From positions 348,614 to 412,613 of the forward strand of contig NC_049984.1 in assembly GCF_000003815.2 (NCBI RefSeq): a DNA stretch of 64,000 bases. The letters are read 5' to 3'. The notes below the pieces were generated by a model. It was not told where the DNA came from. It did no database searches and worked only from the letters and a program-made list of their open reading frames with translations. The DNA comes from Branchiostoma floridae. Lineage: Eukaryota; Chordata; Leptocardii; Amphioxiformes; Branchiostomatidae. Position numbers and translations under genes: made by a program. This document shows, piece after piece, positions 1 to 10,048 of this stretch (the first letter of the stretch is position 1; every line of letters starts with the position of its first letter).

Positions 1-322
1 ATGTAAGTCCTGTCGAGTGCCTATCCAAAAGATCTGTTTCAGATGGACATGTGCAGGTTTGAAATGTTCCTATCATGTCGTGTCATTGTACCTTTACAAT
101 CTAGAATGGAATGTTGATATATGTGAGGAGCCTGCTGTCCCTAAAAGTGATCATTTGGCTCCACAGAGGAGACCCAGAGGTGTTATTGGTGCCTTTGTGT
201 AGGGTGCAGTTATACAAGTGTGTATTACAAACATGAGGCTGTACTAAACTTTTGTGTAGAGTACAGCACCAACAGGGTTTACTGCGGAGGTACAGAATTA
301 CATTCCCACTGTCATGTTTCAG

Positions 323-975
323 ACATGAGGAAACCTGTTCCTGGTGGTGTGCAGTAATGTGTGTGTGCTATACAGTAATGTGTGTGTGCTATACAGTAAT
401 GTGTGTGTGCTATACAGTAATGTGTGTGTGCTATACAGTAATGTGTGTGTGCTATACAGTAATGTGTGTGTGCTATACAGTAATGTGTGTGTGCTATACA
501 GTAATGTGTGTGTGCTATACAGTAATGTGTGTAATAGATATAACATTATATACGTGTGTTTCAGACATGAGAAACCTGTTCCTGGTGGTGTGCATGTGGC
601 TGTACAGCATCAGTAATGTGTGTGTACTGTTCAGTAATGTGTGTACTGTACGCTGATGTGTGTAATATATGTGTGTGTTACAGACATGAGAAACCTGTTC
701 CTAGTGGTGTGCATGTGGCTGTACAGCAACAGTAATGTGTGTGTAGTAATGTGTGTACTGTACAGTAATGTGTGTACTGTACACTGATGTGTGTTATATT
801 TGTGTGTTCCAGACATGAGAAACCTGTTCCTGGTGGTGTGCATGTGGCTGTACAGCATCAGTAATGTGTGTGTACTGTACAGTAATGTGTGTACTGTACC
901 CTGATGTTTGTAATATATGCTTGTTCCAGACATGAGGAACCTGTTCCTGGTGGTGTGCATGTGGCTGTACAGCAT
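323..975 (+). repeat. tandem partial copies of the PIGU penultimate exon with its splice acceptor
   Basis: The acceptor plus about 46 bases of the exon beginning at 930 recur at about 323 (shorter), 565, 684 and 813. The spacing of the last four copies is 117-129 bp. Each copy has a pyrimidine-rich stretch, a CAG, and then ACATGAG(G/A)AACCTG followed by the same reading frame. After TGTACAGCA the four upstream copies diverge into TCAGTAATGTGTGTG repeats; only the copy at 930 continues into the real exon. They look like decoy exons, possibly competing for splicing. Confidence 0.8.
352..531. repeat. 21-bp minisatellite, about 8.5 copies
   Basis: The unit GTAATGTGTGTGTGCTATACA is repeated head to tail almost without change. 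It is a whole number of codons, so both strands show artificial open frames (CVCYTVM on the plus strand). It shares its GTAATGTGTG core with the spacers of the exon-repeat array just downstream, so both probably grew from the same intron sequence. Confidence 0.9.
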
Positions 976-1517
976 TGTCCTGGCTCCCGTTCTCTGGCAT
1001 CTCTGGATCTACTACGGCAGTGCAAACGCTAACTTCTTCTACGCAGTCACGCTGGCGTACGCAACAGCACAGGTATGGGTGTTCATGGTGAACATTCCTT
1101 TTCAATTTCTTGAAATAGAAAAAAGATTAAAAATCTTTTAAGTGTGGTCTGTTTTCAGTAACATTTATCAATTGCACAAGTACAATCATCTAAGTTATTA
1201 CATTTGCAGCAATGTCCATGTTAGTGTTATTCAGCACCAGGGATATTCTCACTGACACTGCCATCCCTGTCCCTGATGCTGAATGACATTCACACTGGCA
1301 GTGGCACTGTGGCTGTCACTTAGTACCAATGTCAGTGCAAATGTGTGAAAGTTGTTACTTGGAAATGCAATTTTTCAAGACATCTTCCTTCCAACCTCTG
1401 CAGATCTTCCTGCTGACGGACCTCCTGTACGCCTTCTTAAGACGAGAGTTCCACCTGCGACACGGGCCTGCTCCCAAGGAGGGCCAGGGGATGCCGATTC
1501 TCATGAACCTCAAGTGA
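930..1517 (+). CDS. PIGU: PIG-U, GPI transamidase subunit, last two coding exons
   Basis: Exons 930-1072 and 1404-1517 join in frame. The first follows an AG at 928-929 and ends at CAG|GTATGG in phase 0. The second follows TCTGCAG and ends at a TGA at 1515-1517. The encoded tail reads VLAPVLWHLWIYYGSANANF, then FFYAVTLAYATAQ, then IFLLTDLLYAFLRREFHLRH with a short polar end. PIG-U is a multi-pass ER membrane subunit of the GPI transamidase, which attaches GPI anchors to proteins. The WHLWIY.GSAN.NFFYA.TL and LLYAFLRREF..HG blocks are, from memory of the family, characteristic of its C-terminus. The window opens with AT|GTAAGT, which may be the donor of the preceding exon, since a final T would complete a Tyr codon with the first two bases of exon 930. 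The upstream part of the gene lies outside the window. Confidence 0.8.
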
Positions 1518-2148
1518 CGTCTCAGCCTACATCATTTCCACTTCAACACTGTCCAGTTGTGTGCTTTGTCTTCTGTACATAAACGTTTCTCATCAAACTG
1601 TGGGTGCAATCTTACAGGGGTATCCCATTGGTCTGCTGACTGCTGTACATTGGCGGCCTTTCTGTGTTCTAAATAGAATTTGTGTTAAACTTGACAGACA
1701 AGAGATTTGTTATTTTTATCAAGGAAATTTGTCAGGCTCACTTAGCCGCAGCGACAAAGCCAACGTAACACAGTCTCAGTGAGATTCGTGTATATTTTGA
1801 TCTGAATACTTTTCTTTGCATGAACCTTTAGGTGACGTTGCATGAGGACCTAAACAATTATGTTTAACTTAGTGTCAGTGTGTGGCAGAGACTGTCATTC
1901 TCGTATAGGACTGTTTAGCCACAGTCGACGCTGTAGGGCGGATATCAATTAGGATTTTACCATGGTCAATATTGACTGAAGGAGGCCATATACATACAGT
2001 GCTGTGTCAGTGCAAAATTGCTGATATTTCCTCGCAGGATTTCATTGTGATAGAAATTGTGTCACTGTTTTTTTCTCATCAGATGAAATCTGTGTACAAA
2101 TATGTTTTTAATATCCTGTGGAGATGAGTTTTTTTTCTATTTAATAAA
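1518..2148 (+). other. PIGU 3' UTR with candidate polyadenylation signal
   Basis: No coding potential is seen after the PIGU stop. The first canonical AATAAA on this strand is at 2143-2148, about 630 bases downstream. From 2149 to about 2700 nothing recognisable was seen. Confidence 0.45.
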
Positions 2149-2776
2149 TGGGCAACATGAGAAGAAAGAGTCGTTGTGACCATAAGATTTGTGCTTGCAT
2201 GTCGTATTTATTGAAGATGTCTGTCTACATGTCTATGTCTATTAAATGTCATGGAGTACACATTGGTGGATTAGAAAGTATTGTGTAGGAAAGTTTATCA
2301 TAGACTTAAAACATTACATAGGCTTTGGCAAGAAAACATGACTCGATATCCCATACTGGTGTCTCATTCTTTTTACTACAGACACATTCTGCATACAAAA
2401 TTGGTGTTCCTCAAGCTTGTTAATAATTACAAGTCTGAACCTACTGCTGTTATACATAAGTAACTGCTATATACAATAAACAATGTACATAGCACAAATG
2501 TAAACAACATGCACGCACATGCATGTGTTAGCAACCTACACTTCTGTTAACAATTTGTCACTCATTGTTTACTAGTAACGCCAGTATTATTCCTATATAA
2601 ACAAGATGAAGGAGATGGAGTTTGCATGGAAACCCCTATGTGTTCAATGTGAGCCTTGTCTATTTGTGTACCACATACAGAGTAAATTGATGTTGATTGG
2701 TAATATTACACTTTAATCAATCAATCAATTTCAAAATCTTCGTGGTAGTCCGGTCTGCAATTCACACAAAGCTGTC

Positions 2777-2901
2777 AATTAAAGGTCATGCTATGTTTAA
2801 ATGTCCTCAGAGATGGGGCACTCAGTACAGTCTCCGGGATGTCATTCCAGGTAGCCAGACCTGATGCAGCCAGCGATCTTCTTACACATTCTCTGTTTAT
2901 T
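2777..2901 (-). mobile_element. LINE reverse transcriptase C-terminal fragment
   Basis: On the minus strand the frame reads LAASGLATWNDIPETVLSAP, then SLRTFKHSMTFN and a stop. This is the usual extreme C-terminus of CR1/L2/jockey-type non-LTR elements (W-N-x-[IL]-P...S-F/L-K). The ATTGATTGATTGATT run at about 2715-2735 fits the microsatellite tail of such elements. It lies just past the stop of gene A on the same strand. A minus-strand AATAAA (2896-2901) inside it is the nearest polyadenylation signal to gene A. Confidence 0.6.
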
Positions 2902-2966
2902 CAGGTACAATCAGCTTGAGAGTTCAGGATCGCCTAGTACGTCAGTTTGAGGTTTAAGCACTTTGC

Positions 2967-4001
2967 CTACAGCACCAGTTCCGCAGCATACGGGTTGACT
3001 TCTACCAATACTTTCTTGAACACCTCCCAGGCGCTTTTACCCTTTCTTCCTAGCGTGTCCAACAGTTCTCTAGCCTTGTCACGAAGCGTTCTGTTAGCCC
3101 TGATGCTGTCACATTCCTCCACAGTCAGGATGTCACGTGCCTGCAGGTGGTCCAGGATTGGCTCCACGTGTCGCAAGGCCTGGACCAGCTCTGGGCGGTT
3201 CCTGGTGAGCGGGTCCTCATCCTCTCTACACAGCAGGTCACTCACCTGCTCCGTGAACCCGAGGGTGGGATGGGAGATTGCACCGCCCTCTGTTGTTGCC
3301 TTGCTGATCTCCTCCTTGCCGTAAGAGTAGAACTCCTCCCTGTGTTCCTTCAGTGCACGAGCGCTGAGCACCTTCTCTACTGTGCCTGTTCCTGGGCTGC
3401 ACTCATCCAGCACATCAGCGATGATGTTCTCCAGCTGCTGCAGCATCTTGCCACACTGACCCTTGTCACCCTGTACACTCCGGACACAGATGGTGACTGC
3501 ACGGCCGTCCGGAGAGAGTTTGATCAGACCTTCCACATTTAAGTCCCAACATTTGGCGCCATCTCTCCACAGCAGCGGGCGATTCTCCAGCTCCCTCATC
3601 AGGCGGGTCTGCACTCGGGGGAAGAACCCGGAGGAGAACATGTCAGTTGAGTCGGCACACTGGACTTGCTTCCCAAAGTAGACCACCTTTGGCTCAAGTG
3701 TTGGTTGCCACTTGTCAGGAGGCATGGTTTGTGTCAGCAGCCCTGGGAAGATGAAGGTCTGTCCGTCATAGGAGTGGCAGAGCTGGAACTCTTGCAGCAG
3801 GGTGATGAGGAGATCCACGTCAGCAACGTCTTGGAAGACGCGCTGGATCTCCGCCCTGGTGACGTAGTCTTCGCTTGTTCTCTCCGGGCGGGGAATGGGG
3901 AAGTTGACTGGTGCCATCATTGGGCCGATGACGTCTGTGCAGAGCCAGTTGGGCTTCAGGACAATGATGGGATCAGAAGCACTGGGACAGGAGAAGATGA
4001 C
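2967..4001 (-). CDS. Gene A terminal exon: COR C-half fused to CARD
   Basis: This is one exon of 345 codons including the stop. It begins VIFSCPSASDPIIVLKPNWL, a typical COR stretch, and the COR-like part runs to about residue 262. Residues about 268-344 form a CARD: RPELVQALRHVEPILDHLQ, ILTVEECDSI, DKARELLDTLGRKG and AWEVFKKVL match the six-helix pattern with the conserved LLD.L..KG. Genes B and C share this exon up to the codons for EDEDP, then switch to RLQGL and a splice donor. So the CARD is an addition or replacement at a precise point. Confidence 0.8.
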   Translation of the reverse strand, partial: VIFSCPSASDPIIVLKPNWLCTDVIGPMMAPVNFPIPRPERTSEDYVTRAEIQRVFQDVADVDLLITLLQEFQLCHSYDGQTFIFPGLLTQTMPPDKWQPTLEPKVVYFGKQVQCADSTDMFSSGFFPRVQTRLMRELENRPLLWRDGAKCWDLNVEGLIKLSPDGRAVTICVRSVQGDKGQCGKMLQQLENIIADVLDECSPGTGTVEKVLSARALKEHREEFYSYGKEEISKATTEGGAISHPTLGFTEQVSDLLCREDEDPLTRNRPELVQALRHVEPILDHLQARDILTVEECDSIRANRTLRDKARELLDTLGRKGKSAWEVFKKVLVEVNPYAAELVL

Positions 4002-7000
4002 CTGTAGAACAAACTTGGAACATTGAGTCACATTCGATGAAATCATTGGAATGGGTCTGTGACTTTACAAACATACGACACCAAAACTATTCTAATGATT
4101 ATAGGTCAGTAGATCGAACTAATATAGGATAAGTGGACTGTTGATAAAAAGATTCAAAATAGATGGCCAGGAAAGGGATTACAAACTGGTTATAACACGT
4201 TACGACGAACCGTAGTTCTTTTTTAATGCTTTCACAATGAGACATCCTACCTCCCCCAGACGGTGTAGGTGTCTTGTAGATTTCAGCAGGAATTCCTCGT
4301 CCACATGTGGGTCGATCTCTTTGACTGCTTCCACGTAGTCTGGCCACCTCAGTACAGGACACTTCGGGCTGCACTTCTTCTTACACCAGCTGAACAGATG
4401 CTTGGTGATTTCACCACACAATTTAGGCATCTGGCGTTGGCGCTGTTATTAACAAATATGTTTTATAGGTAAATTGTGGGTCCGTTTTTTGCAATATACT
4501 CTATCAACGTTTGTAGTGTAATCACATATCTACCTCAAACATTTCCGTCCTCATACTGGCCAGCAGTTTCTTGAGCCGGTCCATCTCAGGTGTTAGGGTC
4601 TCCTTACAGTTCATCAGGAAGACTTCGTCTGAGATGTGGAGGTGATCTTTGAACTCTGACGTCATCAAGTGCAGAAGATGGGCAGCTTGGCGTTGTCCTG
4701 AATGCCGAAAGCAAAACATACGAAAGGACATGTTCTTATTCAGTGAAGTTAAAACCAGAAAGTCGCCTGTCACTGCAATAGTTCTAACCTATTACAGAAA
4801 TATATGTTATGTTTATTGAAGTATCTTGTAACTGAATGCCATAATTCATGGGCCGATGCAGATGAAGCCATCTTACCTCTGTCTCGTACTTGCAATTGAT
4901 CTGCATGGCTGGCCACCAGGATGACGTCCGGCTGCCGGTTTGGGTTGCAGGACTTGATGAAACTCAGCCACCAGTGGAGCTGGGACGGAGTTGATCGTGG
5001 ACATGTCAGTGGAAAATTACAAAGGTTCAAACTGGTACAGTAGAAGCCGCTTAATTGCACGGCTTATTTGCCAGTGAATCTGGTGCAATTATCCGGCTGG
5101 TGCAATGATGCGAAGTTATCTAGCTGGATTGCACTGGTTTGGGATTCTGGGATTCCGTGCAGTTAACAGAAGTGTGCGTTAATCCGATGTGCAAAAAACT
5201 AGCTTACACTGTACTTAGCAGATACGACCGATGTGTATGCACTGTTAAACAAATAAAGGGCAGTGCGGTGTGGTGTTGAAACATAGAGCAATCATGTAAT
5301 TGTTTAAGTGGCAGTCACCTGTCGTTCTTGTTCCTCGCTGTCGTCCATGATATTGTACAGCACGATGAAGATAGTGTACCTGGCGTCCATGAACATACTG
5401 TGGGTCACCGCGTACTCCGCCTGCCCAGCAAAATCCCACAGGCTGACCTGTCCCACTCCCGGGATGCTGACGTTCCCAACATCCACCCCTGGGGTGGGGT
5501 CGTGAGGCTCCTCAACTGACGACATTTTACCAAGACTTCCCAATCTGGCGATCACTGGGCGCTGTTGGACAGCAGTTCGTCATTAATGTGTTTTACTGAT
5601 TTTCTCCGTCTCTGTTCAACTTGGCACACTTAAATATGTTGGGGTAAGACACAGTGTAAAGAATCCGACCATCTTCCGTTTGTTCTAATATAAAATGTAC
5701 GATAGTTTTACGTTTTCAAAACAATAAGAATGAAGACCTTCTATGAACGTTTCTGCTCTCTTATACGCTAAGTACATGTAGATGATAAAGTGCAGTTCTA
5801 AGTTGTTCTTTGTACAGTTAGCGTTATAAGAATATGGTATCTTGCTACAACTACAAAGTCTAATGTATATTTGTATGTACAGGTTCTCGCTTCTCTCCTT
5901 CTCACTTCTAATGACAGTTGTAAATGTAGGGCAGATGGAGCTTGAAATAATACATGATTATAAGGAAAATAGCAAAATCGGTAGGAAAGAGGCGGAACTC
6001 AAAGGAGTTGGCCTAGATGTTGTTCTGGAAGAATGACTTTGGAGCGATGTATCTTGGCGAGTATCACTTGCACTATTTTTTTCAGCGAATAAATGCTTTT
6101 TATTTACGAAGTTCCTTACCTTTGTAAAACTTGCCTTCAGAGTAGATTTCCCTGCGTTCTCCCTCCCACCCAAGACCACCTTACACCTGTTCACTTTCAC
6201 TCCGCCAGACTTCTGCAGCAACTCGTGGTACTTCTTTTCTTGCATCACCTGCTTCTCTCGATTCTAGGAGATGGGAAATTAAAAAAGATAGTAAGTTTAA
6301 AAGATCTGTCAGTTAATTAGCCTAGAATACATCATATCATGGGTCTAGCCGGAAGTAATCAGGTGAGTGGACTGGAGGTGGAATAGGATGGCTGTTTCTT
6401 TATAGCTGCTACGTTGTACTAAAGTCTACTCCACCAGTCATCGATAATGTTACTATCTATGTAGCTAGATGACGTCGACCATTTTTTCCATAAACATCGG
6501 CCATTATTATACAATACTCACCAATTGTGAGCTCTCCACATAGATCCAACATGCATGGTGGCCAAGTGTACCAAAAGTGGACCTGTTCCTTTCAATCACC
6601 GAACATGTGGTTATAGGAGGTGTTTATAGGAACCTACTATGCCTTATGTCACCGTATAAACCTCACAGAGGGTCATTAGCCGCATGTTTACCTTCAGGAC
6701 ACGCCGAGTCTTCCGGTCATCTGCACAATCTGACGGAGTCATCCCCCTCTGTACAGGCAGATATGGAAATAGATATGTGTTACTCTAGACATGCACATGG
6801 AATATCTCATAGGAACGCGTGTGTCACATAGAGATATGTATACTTTGATATGCATGTAACATCACTAGTTCACACCCACACATTCACTAGGACCCATTTG
6901 AAACAAGAGTATATTACATCATCCTTGGCCATCACATCTGCCCCGTGACGAATCAGAAGTTGACAGATCCGAGTTCGACCCCGGCTGGCAGCGCGATGAA

Positions 7001-8671
7001 GAGGTGTCCACTGCACCTGTACCGGGAGGATGGTCGGTGTCAGCAGTGGCGGGTGCAACAAGAACCACAACTCGAATGAAGACTCATCTGTGTTGGTAGA
7101 ATCCATAGTTGCTAATTTGAGCTTTGCTCCAACACAAAGAAAACAATCAACGTGAATCTTCGGTCAATCTCGACGACCCCCATGACATGCCTGATTCACT
7201 GCGCTGACGCTGATCGAAAATGCATGTCGAGCGTTTTCTTTGTGTTGATACAAAGCTCAAACTTTGCAACTAAAGAACCACAACCCCTAAGTGTGAGTGC
7301 CAAACTGGTGTGTTACATCCTGTGCCGTTTATATTTTGGCAGTCAAGTGCTCCAGATATAGATTAAGTCTTTAGTACAGTGCACAATCTCTGTTCATTTG
7401 CAATTGATAACACTACACGTGGGTAAAATGGACTTTGCAAGGAAGAGGCACAGAAGAATGTCCTTCAAATTTTGAAATTTTGAAATTTGCTTTAGATTGA
7501 CATTGTCGTAACAGTTATCATAACGTATGGTGTCAAATTGTACATTGCTGTGGTTTTACCAATGTTCTAGCCTCAATGTTAGCACCAGAACCAATCAGCA
7601 GCTGACACGTGTCGGTGTGGCCCCAGCGAGCAGCATCGTGGAGGGGTGTTTCGTTAAGCTGCATGGAGGAACAAAGACAATATCACATGGAGTAAACGTT
7701 TTTTAGAGTCCCCTTCCAACCTTATTGTGAATCTTCCCTATCACGTTCGAAAATATGTTAGTCTGGTGTAGAAGAGTTTGGCGGTAACAGGTGGAAACTT
7801 GGCTCCTCAGACCTCCTTTTGTTTGTGGTCGTTGACATGTAAATGCATGGCAAAATTGCAGTTCATATTCAATCGTCATGACACGAACCTTAAACGACAG
7901 GGAATCCATGTTAGGCACTGTCTTGGTGCAGATCAATAGAAACAAGGATAATAGTATTAATTTCTATAGCTACTTACAACGTTTATCGCCTCCAGGTCGG
8001 ATCCATGTTGAATCAGCAGCTCTGCCACCTCAGTCTGACCGCGCCAACAGGCCAGATGCAACGCCGACTTGTCAGGCTAGATAGAGAATGTTGGGACAGT
8101 AACAGACTACATCATGACTGTGCAAGGATATGTGTTATTGTAGCGTTACGTCTGAATCGTTCACACCAGCTTCACAGGTACGCACTGGCTGCTAACTACT
8201 CTCCAAGCAGAGGTTAGCTCCGGCTGTTTTTTAACTTTTTTTTATCGTTGACCGCACTTCTNNNNNNNNNNNNNNNNNNNNNNNNNNNNNNNNNNNNNNN
8301 NNNNNNNNNNNNNNNNNNNNNNNNNNNNNNNNNNNNNNNNNNNNNNNNNNNNNNNNNNNNNTCAACTATACGCGCCAAGGCTAGGGCCTGGCGACGTGAT
8401 AACAGGTTCCATTCTGTTTGGTGATGGTTTAGAAGGGGGCAGTTTGAAACACGTCGATTTTGGGATGATTAGACTGTTATATGAGGACAAAGTGGAGATA
8501 AAACACTGCAACGGACACGATTGGCTTTCTTACCCAGCCCTTCCACTTCCTCTTGATATTGACGTCCACCCCAGCCTCCAGCCCCCTCCTCACAGTCTGC
8601 ACGTCACCTTCCTGCACAGCCCGGTAGAACGTATCTAGGTCCATCTCCTCACGACCTGATGTGGAAAACAT
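2967..8671 (-). CDS. Gene A: ankyrin-ROC-COR-CARD protein
   Basis: Proposed exons, 5' to 3' on the minus strand: 8534-8671, 7978-8076, 7560-7658, 6918-7016, 6692-6748, 6120-6263, 5319-5561, 4877-4979, 4534-4697, 4251-4442, 2967-4001. Every junction is GT/AG and in frame, giving about 790 residues. Order: N-terminal half ankyrin, three 33-residue ankyrins, linker, ROC GTPase with P-loop GGRENAGKST, switch TPGVDV and DFAGQ, SHAD base-recognition motif, COR, then a C-terminal CARD ending at a TAG. By family knowledge ROC-COR is a dimerising GTPase module and CARD a homotypic adaptor, so a cytosolic signalling role in cell death or immunity is likely (inference). The 100-N gap between the first two exons could hide another ankyrin exon. 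The start is uncertain: an acceptor (ACATCAG|GTCG) lies inside the first exon, so Met10 (MDLDTF) may be the real start after a 5' UTR intron. Confidence 0.85.
4251..6263 (-). CDS. Gene A ROC GTPase and COR-linker exons
   Basis: Exons 6120-6263 (48 codons, ends phase 0), 5319-5561 (81 codons), 4877-4979 (34 codons + 1 base), 4534-4697 (2 bases + 54 codons) and 4251-4442 (64 codons). The first carries a Lys/Glu-rich helix and the P-loop GGRENAGKST. The second carries EEPHDPTPGVDV (switch I) and SLWDFAGQAEYAVTHSMFMD (switch II). The third carries NRQPDVILVASHAD, where SHAD stands in for the NKxD motif, as THLD does in LRRK2. The last has a CxxxC-rich stretch (KKKCSPKCPVLRW) leading into COR. Gene A differs from B-D in its P-loop (GGRENAGKST against GMAETGKST) and in the start of the 81-codon exon, so it is the most diverged copy. 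Confidence 0.8.
6692..8671 (-). CDS. Gene A ankyrin exons and start
   Basis: Exon 8534-8671 (46 codons) reads EEMDLDTFYRAVQEGDVQTV, then RRGLEAGVDVN, an N-terminal ankyrin half. Exons 7978-8076, 7560-7658 and 6918-7016 are each exactly 99 bases, phase 0 at both ends, and each encodes one ankyrin repeat: SALHLACWRGQTEVAELLIQ, TPLHDAARWGHTDTCQLLIG and TPLHRAASRGRTRICQLLIR. Exon 6692-6748 (19 codons, MTPSDCADDRKTRRVLK) is a truncated repeat linking to ROC. Symmetric phase-0 exons can be duplicated or lost without a frameshift. Confidence 0.8.
8262..8361. other. assembly gap (100 N)
   Basis: A run of exactly 100 N, probably a placeholder of unknown size, inside the first intron of gene A. An additional ankyrin exon could be missing here. 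Confidence 0.95.
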
Positions 8672-9743
8672 GAACTTTAAGGTGTTTTCTTCACATTATC
8701 AACCGGTCACTAGCGACAACCAACTGTGCTAAAAACATAAGTTCCTATCGTCGAAGGTTAGACATTCAGGTAATAAGATACGCCAAAAAGCAACTGGATA
8801 TGATTTTGGAAACGGGCAGACGTTTCAGACAGCACCCACTGTTTTTCGTAAGTGACAGTGAAGAGATCTTGAAGAGCAGGTTGTATACCCTAACTATGAA
8901 ATGATATGCAAAGGAGCTGAATACAGTTTGGAAAAGGTCCAATAGGAAACAAAGTTAAGACGTAGTTAATGCAAATGAGCTAATTAGCTCCTGTTGTTTG
9001 AGTTACAGCCAAATCCCATGTGCCGGAATGTTACATCCGTAGCCTCCTTTCCTGTTGAGGGTGGGATTTTTCATTCTCTCGTATCTAGCCTCTTTAACTA
9101 CTCGTTGGAACCAGCGGGGCTAGAGATTGACAGAGTGTCCCTGGTTGCGTTGTGGGTGGTGGAAAACGGCAGAGAAGTAGCTGTTAGCGCTGGGTCTGCA
9201 GTGTTCTTTGTACCTTTACTTTAGCGGTCGGCCGGTTTCGCCTATGCATTACTAAAATGGGAAGAGCCCAACTGGAACAGTACATAACGTTACATCGGCT
9301 AGATCAGCCGACCGCTAAAAGAATCAAGCAAACAGGCACAAAAGCAGCACAACGTACGCGTGTTTTTTGTTTATTTTGCAGACACGGGCCTCTATAATGG
9401 ACGCGTGGTGTATTGTAAGGGGCCTTATCATGTTCTATAACAACACATCTGTCCTTTCATCGGGAGCTGCTTGGGTTACGGGTGCTATTGTTTATGTCAA
9501 TATGGCACGTTCAATAGCGTCGCCTTACGTAACCTTCTCTCGCTGAAGTAAACTTGTTATGTTTTTGTTGGTGCGTTCTTCCCTTTTCTTTCTAGTTTGG
9601 CATCAAAATTTATATCAGTGGCGGTGTAGGCGGCAGTTGAAATGTTGAAAAAACTTTCGAGAGAAGTTATAGAGAAATACCACCTGCTACTTGATAAAGT
9701 CTCCTCGTCACGAGTGGCCTGCATCCAGAAGTTTGCGTCTATA
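8672..9743. other. region upstream of gene A, no gene seen; short hairpin at 9218-9322
   Basis: No convincing coding sequence. At 9221-9235 TTTAGCGGTCGGCCG is mirrored by CAGCCGACCGCTAAA at about 9304-9319, giving a hairpin about 100 bases across, perhaps a small MITE remnant. Around 9412 the text GTGGTGTATTGTAAGG..CC.TATCATGTTCTATA matches modules that recur near 11200, 31805, 45455, 45770 and 52282. Confidence 0.4.
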
Positions 9744-10048
9744 GGTGGGGTCACACCTGCGTATATATCTAAGTCCGTATGAGGCGCGCATGGGAGTATT
9801 TACCTCCACCAGGCCCCACAGGTTATTGGAAAAATAATAGAAATTGGACAAACGTAAATAGGTAACATTTCAGAAGAGTTATATGGGTCGCTAACCATAC
9901 TTCTCGGTCAGATAACTCATCTGGCATGTTATGTATCTATATTTGTCCAATTTGTACTATTTTCCCCGCGACCTGTGGAGCCTGGTAGAGACTAAGAGCT
10001 TCATACGCACCTCAAACGGACCTTAATATACGCATGTGTGACCCCACC
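9744..10048. mobile_element. foldback MITE with about 115-bp inverted arms
   Basis: GGTGGGGTCACACCTGCGTA at the left is answered by an inverted TACGCATGTGTGACCCCACC at the right. The arms remain alignable inward for roughly 115 bases, including CACCAGGCCCCACAGG against CCTGTGGAGCCTGGTAG and AAATTGGACAAA on both sides. It has no coding capacity and no clear target duplication. It is a non-autonomous DNA transposon by structure; superfamily not assigned. Confidence 0.7.

Noticed and set aside
352-531. CRISPR-like array or protein-coding CVCYTVM repeat
   Set aside because: Units abut without unique spacers and the genome is eukaryotic; the open frames only reflect a 21-bp unit.
3666-4007. Antisense open frame over the COR exon, also at 16261-16602, 37338-37703 and 58434-58802
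   Set aside because: Conserved in all four genes only because the sense COR coding sequence is; no splice or family evidence on the plus strand.
9557-9754. Small gene on either strand (NFWMQATRDEETLSSS.. or MLKKLSREVIEKYHLLLDKV)
   Set aside because: Both short frames run into the MITE at 9744 and neither matches a family I recognise.
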